Source of the DNA: Hydrogenophaga sp. RAC07
Lineage (GTDB): Bacteria; Pseudomonadota; Gammaproteobacteria; Burkholderiales; Burkholderiaceae_C
Assembly (NCBI RefSeq): GCF_001713375.1
Contig: NZ_CP016449.1
Coordinates: 1,054,001 to 1,118,000 of the forward strand
Direction: 5' to 3'
Length of the DNA: 64,000 nucleotides
In this document: positions 7,368 to 16,867 of the stretch, in pieces
Numbering within the stretch: the stretch's first letter is position 1
Layout: the number at the start of each line of letters is the position of its first letter
Notes under the pieces: generated by a model
What the model was told of the DNA's origin: nothing
Database searches by the model: none
The model's input: the letters and a program-made list of their open reading frames with translations, nothing else
Position numbers and translations under genes: made by a program

Positions 7368-9158
7368 ATGAGTTACACCGCCCCCCTCAAAGACATGCTG
7401 TTCGACATCGAACACCTGGCGCACATCGACCAGGTGGCGCAGATGCCGGGCTTTGAAGACGCTGGCCTGGAGACTGCACAAGCCGTGCTGGAAGAGTGCG
7501 CCAAGCTCAACGAAGGCGTGATCGCGCCGCTGAACTGGGAGGGCGACAAGAACCCCTCAAGCTTCAAGGACGGCAAGGTCACCACCACGCCGGGTTTCAA
7601 GGAGGCGTTCAAGCAATACGCCGAAGGCGGCTGGCAGGGCCTGCAGCATCCGACCGACTTTGGTGGCCAGGGCCTGCCCAAGACCATCGGTGCGGCCTGC
7701 GGCGAAATTCTCAACAGCGCCAACATGAGCTTTGCGTTGTGCCCGCTGCTCACCGACGGCGCGATCGAAGCGCTGATCACCGCGGGCAGCGACGAGCTCA
7801 AGGCGGTCTACCTGGAAAAGCTGGTGAGCGGCCAGTGGACCGGCACCATGAACCTGACCGAGCCGCAGGCCGGCTCCGATCTGGCCGCTGTGCGCAGCCG
7901 CGCCGAGCCGCAGCCCGACGGCACCTACAAGGTGTTCGGCACCAAGATCTACATCACCTACGGTGAACACGACATGGCCGAGAACATCGTGCACCTCGTG
8001 CTCGCGCGCGTGACCGGCGCGCCCGAAGGCGTGAAGGGCATCAGCCTGTTCGTGGTGCCCAAATTCATGGTCGGCCAGGACGGCTCGCTGGGTGCGCGCA
8101 ACGACGTGCATTGCGTGAGCATCGAACACAAGATGGGCATCAAGGCCAGCCCGACCGCCGTGCTGCAGTACGGCGACCACGGTGGCGCGGTCGGTTACCT
8201 CGTGGGCCAGGAAAACCGGGGCCTGGAGTACATGTTCATCATGATGAATGCAGCGCGCTACGCCGTGGGCGTGCAGGGCATTGCGATCGCCGAGCGGGCC
8301 TACCAGAAGGCCGTGGTGTACGCCAAGGACCGCGTGCAGAGCCGCCCGGTCGACGGCACGCTCCCGGCGGCCGCGCCCATCATCCACCACCCCGATGTGA
8401 AGCGCATGCTCATGACCATGCGCGCGTTCACCGAAGGCTGCCGCGCCATGGCTGCTGTGGCCGCTGCCGCCTACGATGCCGCGCACCATCACCCCGACGC
8501 CGACACGCGCAAGCAGAACGCGGCCTTCTACGAATTCCTGGTGCCGCTGGTCAAGGGCTACAGCACCGAAATGAGTCTGGAAGTCACCAGCCTGGGCGTG
8601 CAGGTGCACGGCGGCATGGGCTTCATTGAAGAAACCGGCGCGGCGCAGTACTACCGCGACGCGAAGATCCTCACCATCTACGAAGGCACCACAGCGATTC
8701 AGGCGAACGACCTCGTGGGTCGCAAGACCGCACGTGACGGCGGCACCGGTGCCAAGGCCATTGCGGCCCAGATCGAGAAGACCGAAGCGGAGCTTGCAAA
8801 GCGCGACAGCGCCAACGCCAAGGCGGTGCACAAGCGCCTGAAGGCCGCGCGCGAAGCGTTTGTGGACGTGGTCGAGTTCATCGCCGCCAACACCCGCAGC
8901 AACCCGAATGCCGCGTTTGCCGGCAGCGTGCCCTACCTCATGCTCGCGGGCAACCTCATGGCGGGCTGGCAGCTGGCGCGCTCGCTGATGGTGGCCGAAG
9001 ACCTGTCGGCCCAGGGACAGGACACCGCCTTCATGCAGGCCAAGATCACCACCGCGCGTTTCTACGCCGACCACATCCTCAGCCGCGCCCCGGGCACGCG
9101 CGATGCGATCGTCGAAGGGGCCGAGGCCGTGACCGCACTGGCCATCGAATCGTTCTGA
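7368..9158 (+). CDS. Acyl-CoA dehydrogenase (596 aa, DmdC-like long type)
   Basis: This 596-residue flavoenzyme is longer than short-chain ACADs because of a C-terminal extension, as in the DmdC/3-methylmercaptopropionyl-CoA dehydrogenase-like branch. TEPQAGSDL (164-172) is the substrate/FAD loop. The catalytic base is probably Glu439 in YEGTTAIQ. QVHGGMGFIEETGAAQYYRD is the FAD-contact segment. It would pass electrons to the EtfBA encoded just upstream. The substrate chain cannot be assigned. A GGAGA ribosome site precedes the ATG. Confidence 0.93.
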   Translation: MSYTAPLKDMLFDIEHLAHIDQVAQMPGFEDAGLETAQAVLEECAKLNEGVIAPLNWEGDKNPSSFKDGKVTTTPGFKEAFKQYAEGGWQGLQHPTDFGGQGLPKTIGAACGEILNSANMSFALCPLLTDGAIEALITAGSDELKAVYLEKLVSGQWTGTMNLTEPQAGSDLAAVRSRAEPQPDGTYKVFGTKIYITYGEHDMAENIVHLVLARVTGAPEGVKGISLFVVPKFMVGQDGSLGARNDVHCVSIEHKMGIKASPTAVLQYGDHGGAVGYLVGQENRGLEYMFIMMNAARYAVGVQGIAIAERAYQKAVVYAKDRVQSRPVDGTLPAAAPIIHHPDVKRMLMTMRAFTEGCRAMAAVAAAAYDAAHHHPDADTRKQNAAFYEFLVPLVKGYSTEMSLEVTSLGVQVHGGMGFIEETGAAQYYRDAKILTIYEGTTAIQANDLVGRKTARDGGTGAKAIAAQIEKTEAELAKRDSANAKAVHKRLKAAREAFVDVVEFIAANTRSNPNAAFAGSVPYLMLAGNLMAGWQLARSLMVAEDLSAQGQDTAFMQAKITTARFYADHILSRAPGTRDAIVEGAEAVTALAIESF

Positions 9159-9184
9159 CCCACAACACACCCGACGGAGACTTC

Positions 9185-10165
9185 ATGACCGCACCCGCCC
9201 GCAGCCTGCCCCCGGTTCTCAAGAACATCAAGTTCCCGGTGATCGGCTCGCCGCTGTTCATCATCAGCAACCCCAAGCTCGTCATTGCCCAGTGCAAGGC
9301 CGGCGTGGTGGGCTCCATGCCTGCGCTCAACGCGCGCCCGGCCTCGCAGCTCGACGAATGGCTGGCCGAGATCACCGAGGCCCTGGCCGCGCACGATGCA
9401 GCGAACCCGGACAACAAGGCCGCACCGTTCGCCATCAACCAGATCGTGCACAAGAGCAACGACCGGCTGGAGCACGACATGCAGCTGTGCGCCAAGTACA
9501 AGGTGCCGATCATCATCACCAGCCTGGGCGCCCGCGAAGACGTGAACAAGGCGGTGCAGAGCTGGGGTGGTGTGGTGCTGCACGACGTGATCAACAACGT
9601 GTTCGCACACAAGGCGATCGAGAAGGGCGCTGATGGCCTGATCCCGGTGGCGGCAGGTGCCGGCGGCCACGCCAGCGTGAAGAGCCCGTTCGCGATGATC
9701 CAGGAGATCCGCGAGTGGTTCGGCGGCCCGGTGGCGCTCTCCGGCTCCATCTCGTCGGGAGGTGCCATCCTGGCCGCGCAGGCCATGGGCGCCGACTTCG
9801 CCTACATCGGCTCGGCCTTCATTGCCACCGAAGAAGCGCGTGCGGTGGACGGATACAAGGAGATGATCACGAAGTCGAATTCGGACGACATCGTCTACAG
9901 CAACTTCTACACCGGCATCCACGGCAACTACCTCAAGGGCAGCATCCAGAACGCCGGCATGGACCCCGACAATCTGCCGCAGAGCGACCCGAGCAAGATG
10001 AACTTCGGTACCGGCGAAGGCGCCAACGCGGCCAAGGCCTGGAAAGACATCTGGGGCTGCGGTCAGGGCATCGGCGCGATCCGCGAGGTGGTGCCGGCGG
10101 CCGACCTGGTGGCGCGTTTCAAGCGCGAGTACGCGGAAGCCAAAGCGCGCATCTGCGCAGGCTGA
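9185..10165 (+). CDS. Nitronate monooxygenase family protein (2-nitropropane dioxygenase-like)
   Basis: This 326-residue TIM-barrel flavoprotein has the FMN-phosphate motifs AAGAGGHAS and SGSISSGGAILAAQAMGADFAYIGSAF. Such enzymes oxidise alkyl nitronates. In fatty-acid operons they often serve an undefined reductase or oxidase role. It lies 26 nt after the acyl-CoA dehydrogenase, with CGGAGA as ribosome site, and is the last gene of the etf operon, ahead of a strong terminator. The real substrate is unknown. Confidence 0.87.
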   Translation: MTAPARSLPPVLKNIKFPVIGSPLFIISNPKLVIAQCKAGVVGSMPALNARPASQLDEWLAEITEALAAHDAANPDNKAAPFAINQIVHKSNDRLEHDMQLCAKYKVPIIITSLGAREDVNKAVQSWGGVVLHDVINNVFAHKAIEKGADGLIPVAAGAGGHASVKSPFAMIQEIREWFGGPVALSGSISSGGAILAAQAMGADFAYIGSAFIATEEARAVDGYKEMITKSNSDDIVYSNFYTGIHGNYLKGSIQNAGMDPDNLPQSDPSKMNFGTGEGANAAKAWKDIWGCGQGIGAIREVVPAADLVARFKREYAEAKARICAG

Positions 10166-10189
10166 TCAAGCCGCTTCGCAGACAAAAAA

Positions 10190-10215
10190 AGCCGGCTTGA
10201 AGAGCCGGCTTTTTT
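10190..10215. terminator. Bidirectional intrinsic terminator
   Basis: AGCCGGCT (10190-10197), loop TGAAG, AGCCGGCT (10203-10210), followed by T5 and preceded by A7. It can end transcription of the etf operon on the plus strand and of the penicillin-binding protein gene on the minus strand. Confidence 0.9.
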
Positions 10216-10242
10216 GTGGCTGCGGAGCAGCCTCCACGCAGG

Positions 10243-12552
10243 TCAGCGTTCTCCTCTCAGCCAGGCGCCAAAGCTGCTGAGAGCTTCGCCAATCGACTCA
10301 CCCGGTGTCTGGGCGTACTGCACGCCACCCTGGTCCGAAATCTGCGCCACCGAGCCGCTGCCCTGCCACTCGGCGTACATCCAGTCCTCACCCACGCGCG
10401 TGAGCCCGTCTGGCGCGGCGGGAGCCCGCGCCACGGGCGTGCCCTTGAGCGCAGCGCCCATGTAGTCGATCCAGATCGGCAGCGCGATACGCCCGCCAGA
10501 CTCACCGCCGCCCAGGCTGCGCGGCTTGTCGTAGCCCACCCACACGGCGGTGGCCAGGCTGGGCTGGTAGCCCGTGAACCAGGCGTCGACCGCGTCGTTG
10601 GTGGTGCCGGTCTTGCCGTACACGTCGGGGCGTTTGAGCGTGGCCTGTGCACGCGCGGCGGTGCCGCTGCGCGTCACCTCGTTGAGCAAACTCGACATCA
10701 CGAACGCGTTGCGCGCGGGAATCGCGCGGTTGGACTCGGTCAGGGCCTCGGGTGGGGGCGCCTCGAACAGCACCTTGCCCTGCGCGTCGGTGATCTTCTC
10801 CACCACCACCGGTGCCACTTTCCAGCCGCCATTGGCCACCGTGGCGTAGGCCTGCGCCATCTGCAGCGGCGTGACGCTGCCGGTGCCAAGCGCCAGCGTG
10901 AGGTCGTTGGGCTGGCGTGCGGGGTCCAGGCCGAAGCGGGCGGTCCAGTCGCGCGCGACCTGCGTGCCGGTGTGCTGCAGCACGCGCACGCTGGCGATGT
11001 TGCTGGACTGGGCCAATGCCTGGCGCAGCGTGATGGGGCCGGCGTATTGCCCGTTGCTGTTGGTGGGGGTCCAGCCGTTCGCTGCGGTGAAGGGCAGGTC
11101 GTCGACCAGCGTGCCCGGCATCACGCGCGCTTCGAGCGCCGCCGAATACAGCAGAGGCTTGAGCGCCGAGCCCGGCTGACGCCAGCCCTGGGTCACATGG
11201 TTGAAAGGCTGCTTGGTGAAGTCGAAGCCGCCCACGAGTGCGCGCACGCGACCGGTCTGGCTGTCCATGGCGACCAGCGCGGCCTCGGCCTCGGGCCACT
11301 GCGAAATGGCCCAGGCCGGTTTGCCCTTGACCTTGCCCGCGCTCACCACCCGCACGATGGCGCCGCGCGCGATCTTCAGCGGCGCCTTGGCTTTGGGGTC
11401 CAGCCCCTTCTGCGCCCAGCGCAGGCCTTCGCCTTGCAGGGTGATCCGTTCACCGCTGGACAACTGCACCTGCATGGCCTTGGGGCTGGCAGCCAGCACG
11501 ATGCCCACGCGCAAGGTCTCGTCATCGCGATGATCCTTCAGCGCTTCGGCCGCGGCACGTTCCACTTCCGAGTCCGTGCCCGACGGAAGCGGTTCCATGT
11601 CCTCCGGTCCGCGCCACGCGCCGCGACGGTCAAACGCCAGCACTCCCCGCTGAACGGCAGCATGGGCGGCGCGCTGGTCTGCCGCACGCAATGACGTGGT
11701 GACGCGCAAGCCGTTCGAATACGCCTCGGTGCCGAAGCGCTCCACCACCGCGCGCCGCGCCATCTCGGCGACATGGGCCGCGTGCACGCTGCGCAGGCCG
11801 GGCGTGCGGATCTTCAGCTTTTCGGCGCGTGCGGCGGCCAGTTGTGCGTCGGTGATCGAATCGGTCGCGCGCATGCGCTCCAGCACCACGCGCTGGCGTG
11901 CGGTGGCGCGTTCGAAGTTGGCCACCGGGTTGGCGTAGTAGGGGTTCTGCGGCAGGCCGGCGAGCATCGCGGTTTCGGCCAGCGAGAGTTTGTCCAGCGG
12001 CTTGCCGAAGTAGATCTGCGAGGCTGCCGCAAAGCCGTAGGCCCGCTGGCCCAGAAAGATCTCGTTGAGGTAGATCTCGAGGATGCGGTCTTTGGAGAGT
12101 TCGTCTTCCAGTTTGAGCGCGAGCCAGATTTCCTTGGCCTTGCGCTCGGCAGAAAACTCGCGCGTGAGCAGCATGGTGCGCACCAGTTGCTGCGTGATGG
12201 TCGACGCACCTTGCTTGCGCCCGCCCGTGACCGCCGCCACCAGCGCGCGCGCCATGCCCCGGGGGTCCACGCCGTTGTGTTCACGAAAACGTGCGTCTTC
12301 CACCGACAACACGGCCTGCTGCAGCAGCTTGGGCGTGCGCGAGAGTGGAAGGTACTCGCGCCGCTCGGTGCCGAACTGCGCGATCTCCACGCCGTCGGCG
12401 GTGAACACCTGCAATGGCAGCTTGGGCTGGTAGTTGACGATGCTGTCCAGAGGGGGCAGATCGAAGGGCGAGGCCTGCAGGGCAGGGGCCATGAAGGCGG
12501 CGGGCATCACGGCCAGCGTGAGCACCGCGCGGCGAAGGTAAAGCTTGGGCAT
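10243..12552 (-). CDS. Class A penicillin-binding protein (bifunctional transglycosylase/transpeptidase, PBP1A-like)
   Basis: This 769-residue protein has an N-terminal signal-anchor or signal peptide (residues 1-27). The GT51 glycosyltransferase domain carries the catalytic Glu85 in SVEDARF. The penicillin-binding transpeptidase domain has the SXXK motif SALK (462-465), SSN (516-518) and KTGT (647-650). It polymerises and cross-links peptidoglycan in the periplasm. The ATG at 12552 was chosen over upstream frame because it begins the membrane segment. A GACAAT hexamer lies 8 nt before it with no ribosome site. It could also be called PBP1C- or PBP2D-like, as no OB domain is obvious. Confidence 0.93.
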   Translation of the reverse strand: MPKLYLRRAVLTLAVMPAAFMAPALQASPFDLPPLDSIVNYQPKLPLQVFTADGVEIAQFGTERREYLPLSRTPKLLQQAVLSVEDARFREHNGVDPRGMARALVAAVTGGRKQGASTITQQLVRTMLLTREFSAERKAKEIWLALKLEDELSKDRILEIYLNEIFLGQRAYGFAAASQIYFGKPLDKLSLAETAMLAGLPQNPYYANPVANFERATARQRVVLERMRATDSITDAQLAAARAEKLKIRTPGLRSVHAAHVAEMARRAVVERFGTEAYSNGLRVTTSLRAADQRAAHAAVQRGVLAFDRRGAWRGPEDMEPLPSGTDSEVERAAAEALKDHRDDETLRVGIVLAASPKAMQVQLSSGERITLQGEGLRWAQKGLDPKAKAPLKIARGAIVRVVSAGKVKGKPAWAISQWPEAEAALVAMDSQTGRVRALVGGFDFTKQPFNHVTQGWRQPGSALKPLLYSAALEARVMPGTLVDDLPFTAANGWTPTNSNGQYAGPITLRQALAQSSNIASVRVLQHTGTQVARDWTARFGLDPARQPNDLTLALGTGSVTPLQMAQAYATVANGGWKVAPVVVEKITDAQGKVLFEAPPPEALTESNRAIPARNAFVMSSLLNEVTRSGTAARAQATLKRPDVYGKTGTTNDAVDAWFTGYQPSLATAVWVGYDKPRSLGGGESGGRIALPIWIDYMGAALKGTPVARAPAAPDGLTRVGEDWMYAEWQGSGSVAQISDQGGVQYAQTPGESIGEALSSFGAWLRGER

Positions 12553-12560
12553 GGGGGGAG

Positions 12561-12566
12561 ATTGTC
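12561..12566 (-). promoter_or_regulatory. -10-like GACAAT, 8 nt before the PBP start
   Basis: On the minus strand GACAAT is followed by eight bases and then ATG, with no Shine-Dalgarno. This fits a leaderless or near-leaderless transcript, as at other genes here. Confidence 0.35.
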
Positions 12567-12655
12567 CCGGATCGGTGTGCGCTGCATGTGCCGCGCAGGG
12601 GTGAGGGACGTAACCAGCTGTGTCCAGGCAAAGCGCCCGCACGGCAGAAACCGTC

Positions 12656-12943
12656 TCAACAGCCTTCGATGGCCAACAGCGTGCCGGTGGACGCACTCTG
12701 GCGGATCTTGACGAGGCGCTGGTAATCGGGCGATGTGTAAAAGGCCTGCAGGTGTGCCATGTCGGGGAACTCCAGGATCACCTGGCGCTGCGGCACGCCG
12801 CTGCCCTCCAGCACACTGACGGCGCCACCGCGCACCAAGTAGCGCCCGCCGTGCGCGGCGATCAGTGCCGGCACCTCGCGGCGGTATTCCTCGTACAGGT
12901 CGGGGCGGGTGACTTCGATGTTGCCGTAGAGGTAAGCAGGCAT
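12656..12943 (-). CDS. DUF1330 family protein
   Basis: This 95-residue protein matches the small ferredoxin-like alpha/beta DUF1330 fold (MPAYLYGNIEVTRP, EYRREVPALIAAHGGRYLVRGG, LEFPDMAHLQAFYTSPDYQ). Its function is unknown. It is the last gene of the pentitol operon, 46 nt after xylulokinase. Start chosen at the ATG preceded by CGGAGA; the longer open frame upstream overlaps xylB and lacks similarity. Confidence 0.85.
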   Translation of the reverse strand: MPAYLYGNIEVTRPDLYEEYRREVPALIAAHGGRYLVRGGAVSVLEGSGVPQRQVILEFPDMAHLQAFYTSPDYQRLVKIRQSASTGTLLAIEGC

Positions 12944-12989
12944 GGTGTCTCCGGGTGGTTGGGATGCACCGCAGCTTACCGCCACCGCG

Positions 12990-14462
12990 TCAGCGCGTGG
13001 CCAGGAACTGCGGCAGCAGCGCGGCGTACAGCGCCTGAAAGCGTGTGTGCCGCAGTGCGAGTGCGGTGTGCGCCGTGGCGTCGGGCTCGAAGCTGCGTGT
13101 GACCGGCGGCGTGGTGCACACGGCGTCCACCGCGCCGCCGCAAGCCAGCCAGGCCAGGCGCGCCGCGCCCAACGCCGCTCCCGTCTCGCCACCGGCGTGC
13201 GCGCGCAGCGTGAGGCCCAGCGTGTCGGCCAGCAGCTGCGCCCACCACGCGTCGCGCGCACCGCCGCCCACCAGCGAGAGTGCTTGCAGGGGCGGCTCGG
13301 TGGTGCTCAGGGTCTGCAGGCCGTCGCGCAGGCCGAAACCCACGCCCTCGGCCACCGCGTAGGCCAGGGCCTCGCGGCCGTGTGCGGCCGTCATGCCGAA
13401 CCAGACGCCGCAGGCCAGCGGCTGGTTGTGTGGCGTGCGTTCGCCGCTCAGGTAGGGCAGGAACAGCGGCGCCGCAGCGCGCTCGTCGGGTGTGAGTCGC
13501 GCGGCCGCCTCGAGGAGCGCGGCTTCGTTCTCGAAAGCGAGTGTCCTGGTGGCCCAGCTCACCGCGCTGGCCGCGCTCAGCATCACCGACATCTGGTGCC
13601 AGCGGTTCGGCAGCGCGTGGCAGAAGGCGTGCAGCGCGCGCTGCGGGTTGGGCTGGAAACGGTCGCTGCTGACGAAGACCACGCCCGATGTGCCGAGCGA
13701 CACAAAACCTTCGCCCGGTCGCACCAGGCCCATGCCCACGGCGCTGGCGGCGTTGTCGCCCGCGCCACCGGCCACCGGCACGCGCGCGGGCAGGCCCCAG
13801 CGCTTGCAGAGATCGGGTTTGAGGAAGGCCGAGACTTCGCTGCCTTCCACCAGGCGGGGCACATGCTCGCGTGTGAGACCGCAGGCCTCCAGCAAGGTGT
13901 CGGACCAGTCGCGCCGCGCGCAGTCCAGCCAGAGCGTGCCGGCAGCATCCGACATCTCGCTCACGGCATCGCCCGTGAGTTGCAGGCGCAACCAGTCCTT
14001 GGGCAGCAGCACACGGTGCACCTGGGCAAAGATGGCGGGTTCGTGTTCGCGCACCCACAGCAACTTGGGCGCGGTGAAGCCGGGCATGGCGAGGTTGCCT
14101 GTGATGCGGGCCAGCCCGGGCACGGCGGCGCTCAGTTGCCCGCACTGCGCGCCGCTGCGGCCGTCGTTCCACAAAATGGCCGGGCGCAGTACGGCCTGGT
14201 GTTCGTCGAGCAGCACGGCGCCGTGCATCTGGCCCGAGAGGCCCACGCCTTGCAGGCGGGCGAGCGCCGCGGGATGGGTCTGCTGCAGTTGGGCCATCAC
14301 GTCTTCAAGCGCACGCCACCAGTCGGCGGGTGCTTGTTCGGCCCACAGGGGGTGTGGGCGCTGCACCGTCAGCGGTGAGCGTGCGGTACCCACCACTTCG
14401 TGGGTGTCGGTGAGCAGCAGGGCTTTGAGTTCGGACGTGCCGAGGTCGAGACCGAGAAACAT
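12990..14462 (-). CDS. xylB: Xylulokinase
   Basis: This 490-residue FGGY-family sugar kinase begins with the phosphate-binding DLGTS (residues 6-10). It has the xylulokinase-specific GQMHG at 77-81, the AGDNAASAVG segment holding the catalytic aspartate, and the ATP-binding GGGARDAWWAQ. It phosphorylates D-xylulose to xylulose 5-phosphate. In this operon the xylulose would come from D-arabinitol through the DalD-type dehydrogenase. It starts 3 nt after the AraC regulator gene ends, so both are likely co-transcribed. Confidence 0.95.
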   Translation of the reverse strand: MFLGLDLGTSELKALLLTDTHEVVGTARSPLTVQRPHPLWAEQAPADWWRALEDVMAQLQQTHPAALARLQGVGLSGQMHGAVLLDEHQAVLRPAILWNDGRSGAQCGQLSAAVPGLARITGNLAMPGFTAPKLLWVREHEPAIFAQVHRVLLPKDWLRLQLTGDAVSEMSDAAGTLWLDCARRDWSDTLLEACGLTREHVPRLVEGSEVSAFLKPDLCKRWGLPARVPVAGGAGDNAASAVGMGLVRPGEGFVSLGTSGVVFVSSDRFQPNPQRALHAFCHALPNRWHQMSVMLSAASAVSWATRTLAFENEAALLEAAARLTPDERAAAPLFLPYLSGERTPHNQPLACGVWFGMTAAHGREALAYAVAEGVGFGLRDGLQTLSTTEPPLQALSLVGGGARDAWWAQLLADTLGLTLRAHAGGETGAALGAARLAWLACGGAVDAVCTTPPVTRSFEPDATAHTALALRHTRFQALYAALLPQFLATR

Positions 14463-14465
14463 GTT

Positions 14466-15401
14466 TCAGGCAGCGCCCCGGAAGCGGGTGAGCGACTGGC
14501 GGCGGAATTCGCTCGGCGTCATGCCCTTGATTTCGAGGAATCGCCGGTTGAAGTTGGCCACGTTGTTGAAGCCCACCTCGTAGCAGATGTGGGTGACCTG
14601 CTGGTCGGTGTCCATCAGCAGCTGGCAGGCGCGGCTGATGCGCACGCGGTTGACGAAGTCGGTGAAGGTGTTGCCGGTGGCCTTGCGGAAGAAGCGGCTG
14701 AACTTGCTCTCGCTCATCCCGAACTCGGCGGCGAGTGCGGCGGCGGAATGTTCGTCGGCCAGGTGGTCGGTGATGCGGCTGACCACGGCGTCGATCTGGT
14801 CGAGCGAGGCGTCGTCGTCGGTGCTCTGCAGCTGCACGCTCGAGAGCAGGCGGTAGTCGGTGCAGGCGGCGAGGTCGCTCAGGAAATCGCAGAAGGCGGT
14901 GAAGCGTTTGAGGCCCCGCGTGTTCTTGACCTTGTACCAATGGGTTTCGGCGGATTCGGACATGCCGAAGAATTCGATGCCGTGTTTGGCGCGTTCCAGC
15001 AGCGGCAACACCTCGGCCAGTTCGGGGATGGTTTCGCTCGCGCGCACCAGCGGTTCGTGTGAAAACTGGATCACCAGATCGCGCAGGTCCACGCCGCCTT
15101 CGGGCATGTCCATGCTGACCCAGTTGTGCGGCAGGCGCGGTCCGGTGAGCACAAGCTGGCCGGCCTGAAAGGGGCCGATCCAGTCCCCCACAAAGACCTT
15201 GCCCGAGGTGGCGGTGATCAGGTGCAGCTCGTACTCGTCGTGGTAATGCCAGCGGGCCAGCGGCGTGGGAAAACCGTGGGACAGGCAACGCACGAACCCC
15301 ACGTCGGTCGAGGACTCGTAGCCCAGGTTGGGCGAACGGGCCAGCTCGTGTTCCAGCTCGGGTTTGATCTGGCGCGGAGCGGTGCGGCTGCGGACGGTCA
15401 T
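14466..15401 (-). CDS. AraC family transcriptional regulator of the pentitol operon
   Basis: This 311-residue protein has an N-terminal cupin-like sensing domain (FPTPLARWHYHDEYELHLITATSGKVF) and a C-terminal double helix-turn-helix (about 205-305), with FGMSESKFSRFFRKATG and the diagnostic ICYEVGFNNVANFNRRF. It resembles MtlR-type polyol regulators and is encoded inside the operon it probably activates, between the arabinitol dehydrogenase and xylulokinase genes. Its likely target is the promoter upstream of the binding-protein gene. Confidence 0.9.
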   Translation of the reverse strand: MTVRSRTAPRQIKPELEHELARSPNLGYESSTDVGFVRCLSHGFPTPLARWHYHDEYELHLITATSGKVFVGDWIGPFQAGQLVLTGPRLPHNWVSMDMPEGGVDLRDLVIQFSHEPLVRASETIPELAEVLPLLERAKHGIEFFGMSESAETHWYKVKNTRGLKRFTAFCDFLSDLAACTDYRLLSSVQLQSTDDDASLDQIDAVVSRITDHLADEHSAAALAAEFGMSESKFSRFFRKATGNTFTDFVNRVRISRACQLLMDTDQQVTHICYEVGFNNVANFNRRFLEIKGMTPSEFRRQSLTRFRGAA

Positions 15402-15427
15402 GGAGCTTGCGGGTGCCGGGGTTCTGG

Positions 15428-16846
15428 TCAGGCCGCTGTGGCGCTCACGCCGGTGTGGGCCGTGACGAAACGACCCACCCGGTCACGGGCGCGACGCACG
15501 GCGTCCACCAGCCGCGGATCGCCCGCCAGTTCACCCCACAGTGTCGTGTCGGCGCAGAACGCTTGCACAGGATCGGATGCGTCACACATGGCATGGGCGG
15601 CTTCGGGTTTCATCGCCTGGTCCTGGTAGGTGTAAGGAATCTGGCCGGCATGCCAGCGCTGCAGGTAGGCCAGAAACAGTGCCGGCAGCATGGCCACACT
15701 CTCGATGGCTTCACCGCGTGCCAGCCGCTCTCGGATGGTGGGCGCGATGAAGCCCGGAATCTTGCTGAAGCCGTCCATGGCCACGCGCTGGTTGGTGTCG
15801 GCGATGGCAGGGTTGCTGAAGCGATCGAGCACCACATCGCGGTAGTCGGGCAGGTTGATGGGGCAGGGATGCTCGGGGGTATCCAGCACGGGGATCACAT
15901 CGTCGGTCACGTAATCGTAGGCGAATCGGCGGATCACCGCATGGTGTGTGCCTTCGTGGATGTAGCGGCAGCCGATCAGCGTGCCGGCCCAGGCAATGCA
16001 GGAGTGGGTGGCGTTGAGCAGGCGGATCTTGGCTTCTTCGTACGCATCGACCGACGCGACCATCTCGACACCCACCCGTTCCCATTCGGGCCGGCCGGCG
16101 ACGAAGTTGTCTTCGATGACCCACTGGATGAAGCTCTCGCCCATGAGGGCAGCGGGGTCGTGCTGGCCGGTGGCGGCCGTGACGCGCTCGACCACATCGG
16201 GCGTGGGGCGGGGCGTGATGCGGTCCACCATGGCGTTGGGGCTGCTGGTGTTGGCCAGCACCCAGACCTTGAGGGCGGCGTCGCCGAGTGCCTCGATGAA
16301 CTCCAGCAGGCCACCGCGCGAGCGCTCACCGTTGTGGCGCAGGTTGTCGCAGTTCATCAGCGTCACCGGGCCGGCCTGAGCCTTCATGCGCGCGCGCAGC
16401 AGGGTGACCAGGCCGCCATAGAGGGTGTGGCCGGCCTGGCCGGCTTTCACGGCCACCAGGTCCGCGCTCAGGTCGGGGAAGCTGGCCCAGTCCAGGTGGT
16501 CCCGCGCGTCGAGGTAGTAGCCGGCTTCGGTGACGGTGAAGGAGATGATGCGTGTGGCCGGATCGGTGGCCACTGCGACCAGCGGGGCCAGATCGTCCTG
16601 GTACGGCAGCACGCGCTCGATGGATGTGACGCGCGTGTAGCTGCGCTTGCCCTGCGGCGTGACGGTCTCCAGCGTGTAGGCGCCACCCTGCGCCTGCAGC
16701 GCGGCGATGGTGTCCAGCATGTCGGGGCGCAGGTTGCCGGCGGCGATGGCCCAGCGGGTGTCCCCGAGCTGGCGCAGCTGGTGGACGTAGACGGCCTGGT
16801 GCGCGCGGTGGAACGAGCCCAGGCCCAGGTGCAGGATGGTGTGCAT
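15428..16846 (-). CDS. dalD: D-arabinitol 4-dehydrogenase (mannitol dehydrogenase family)
   Basis: This 472-residue polyol-specific long-chain dehydrogenase starts with the NAD site LHLGLGSFHRAHQAVYVH. Blocks such as NCDNLRHNGER, MVDRITPRPT, GESFIQWVIEDNF, EEAKIRLLNATHSCIAWAG and DTNQRVAMDGFSKIP follow closely what I recall of Klebsiella DalD. It oxidises D-arabinitol to D-xylulose with NAD+. The catalytic lysine lies in the EEAKIRLLN block. It sits 21 nt after the ribitol dehydrogenase gene and just upstream of araC and xylB. Mannitol activity is a possible alternative. Confidence 0.88.
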   Translation of the reverse strand: MHTILHLGLGSFHRAHQAVYVHQLRQLGDTRWAIAAGNLRPDMLDTIAALQAQGGAYTLETVTPQGKRSYTRVTSIERVLPYQDDLAPLVAVATDPATRIISFTVTEAGYYLDARDHLDWASFPDLSADLVAVKAGQAGHTLYGGLVTLLRARMKAQAGPVTLMNCDNLRHNGERSRGGLLEFIEALGDAALKVWVLANTSSPNAMVDRITPRPTPDVVERVTAATGQHDPAALMGESFIQWVIEDNFVAGRPEWERVGVEMVASVDAYEEAKIRLLNATHSCIAWAGTLIGCRYIHEGTHHAVIRRFAYDYVTDDVIPVLDTPEHPCPINLPDYRDVVLDRFSNPAIADTNQRVAMDGFSKIPGFIAPTIRERLARGEAIESVAMLPALFLAYLQRWHAGQIPYTYQDQAMKPEAAHAMCDASDPVQAFCADTTLWGELAGDPRLVDAVRRARDRVGRFVTAHTGVSATAA

Positions 16847-16867
16847 GGTGGGTGATGAAAGACAGGG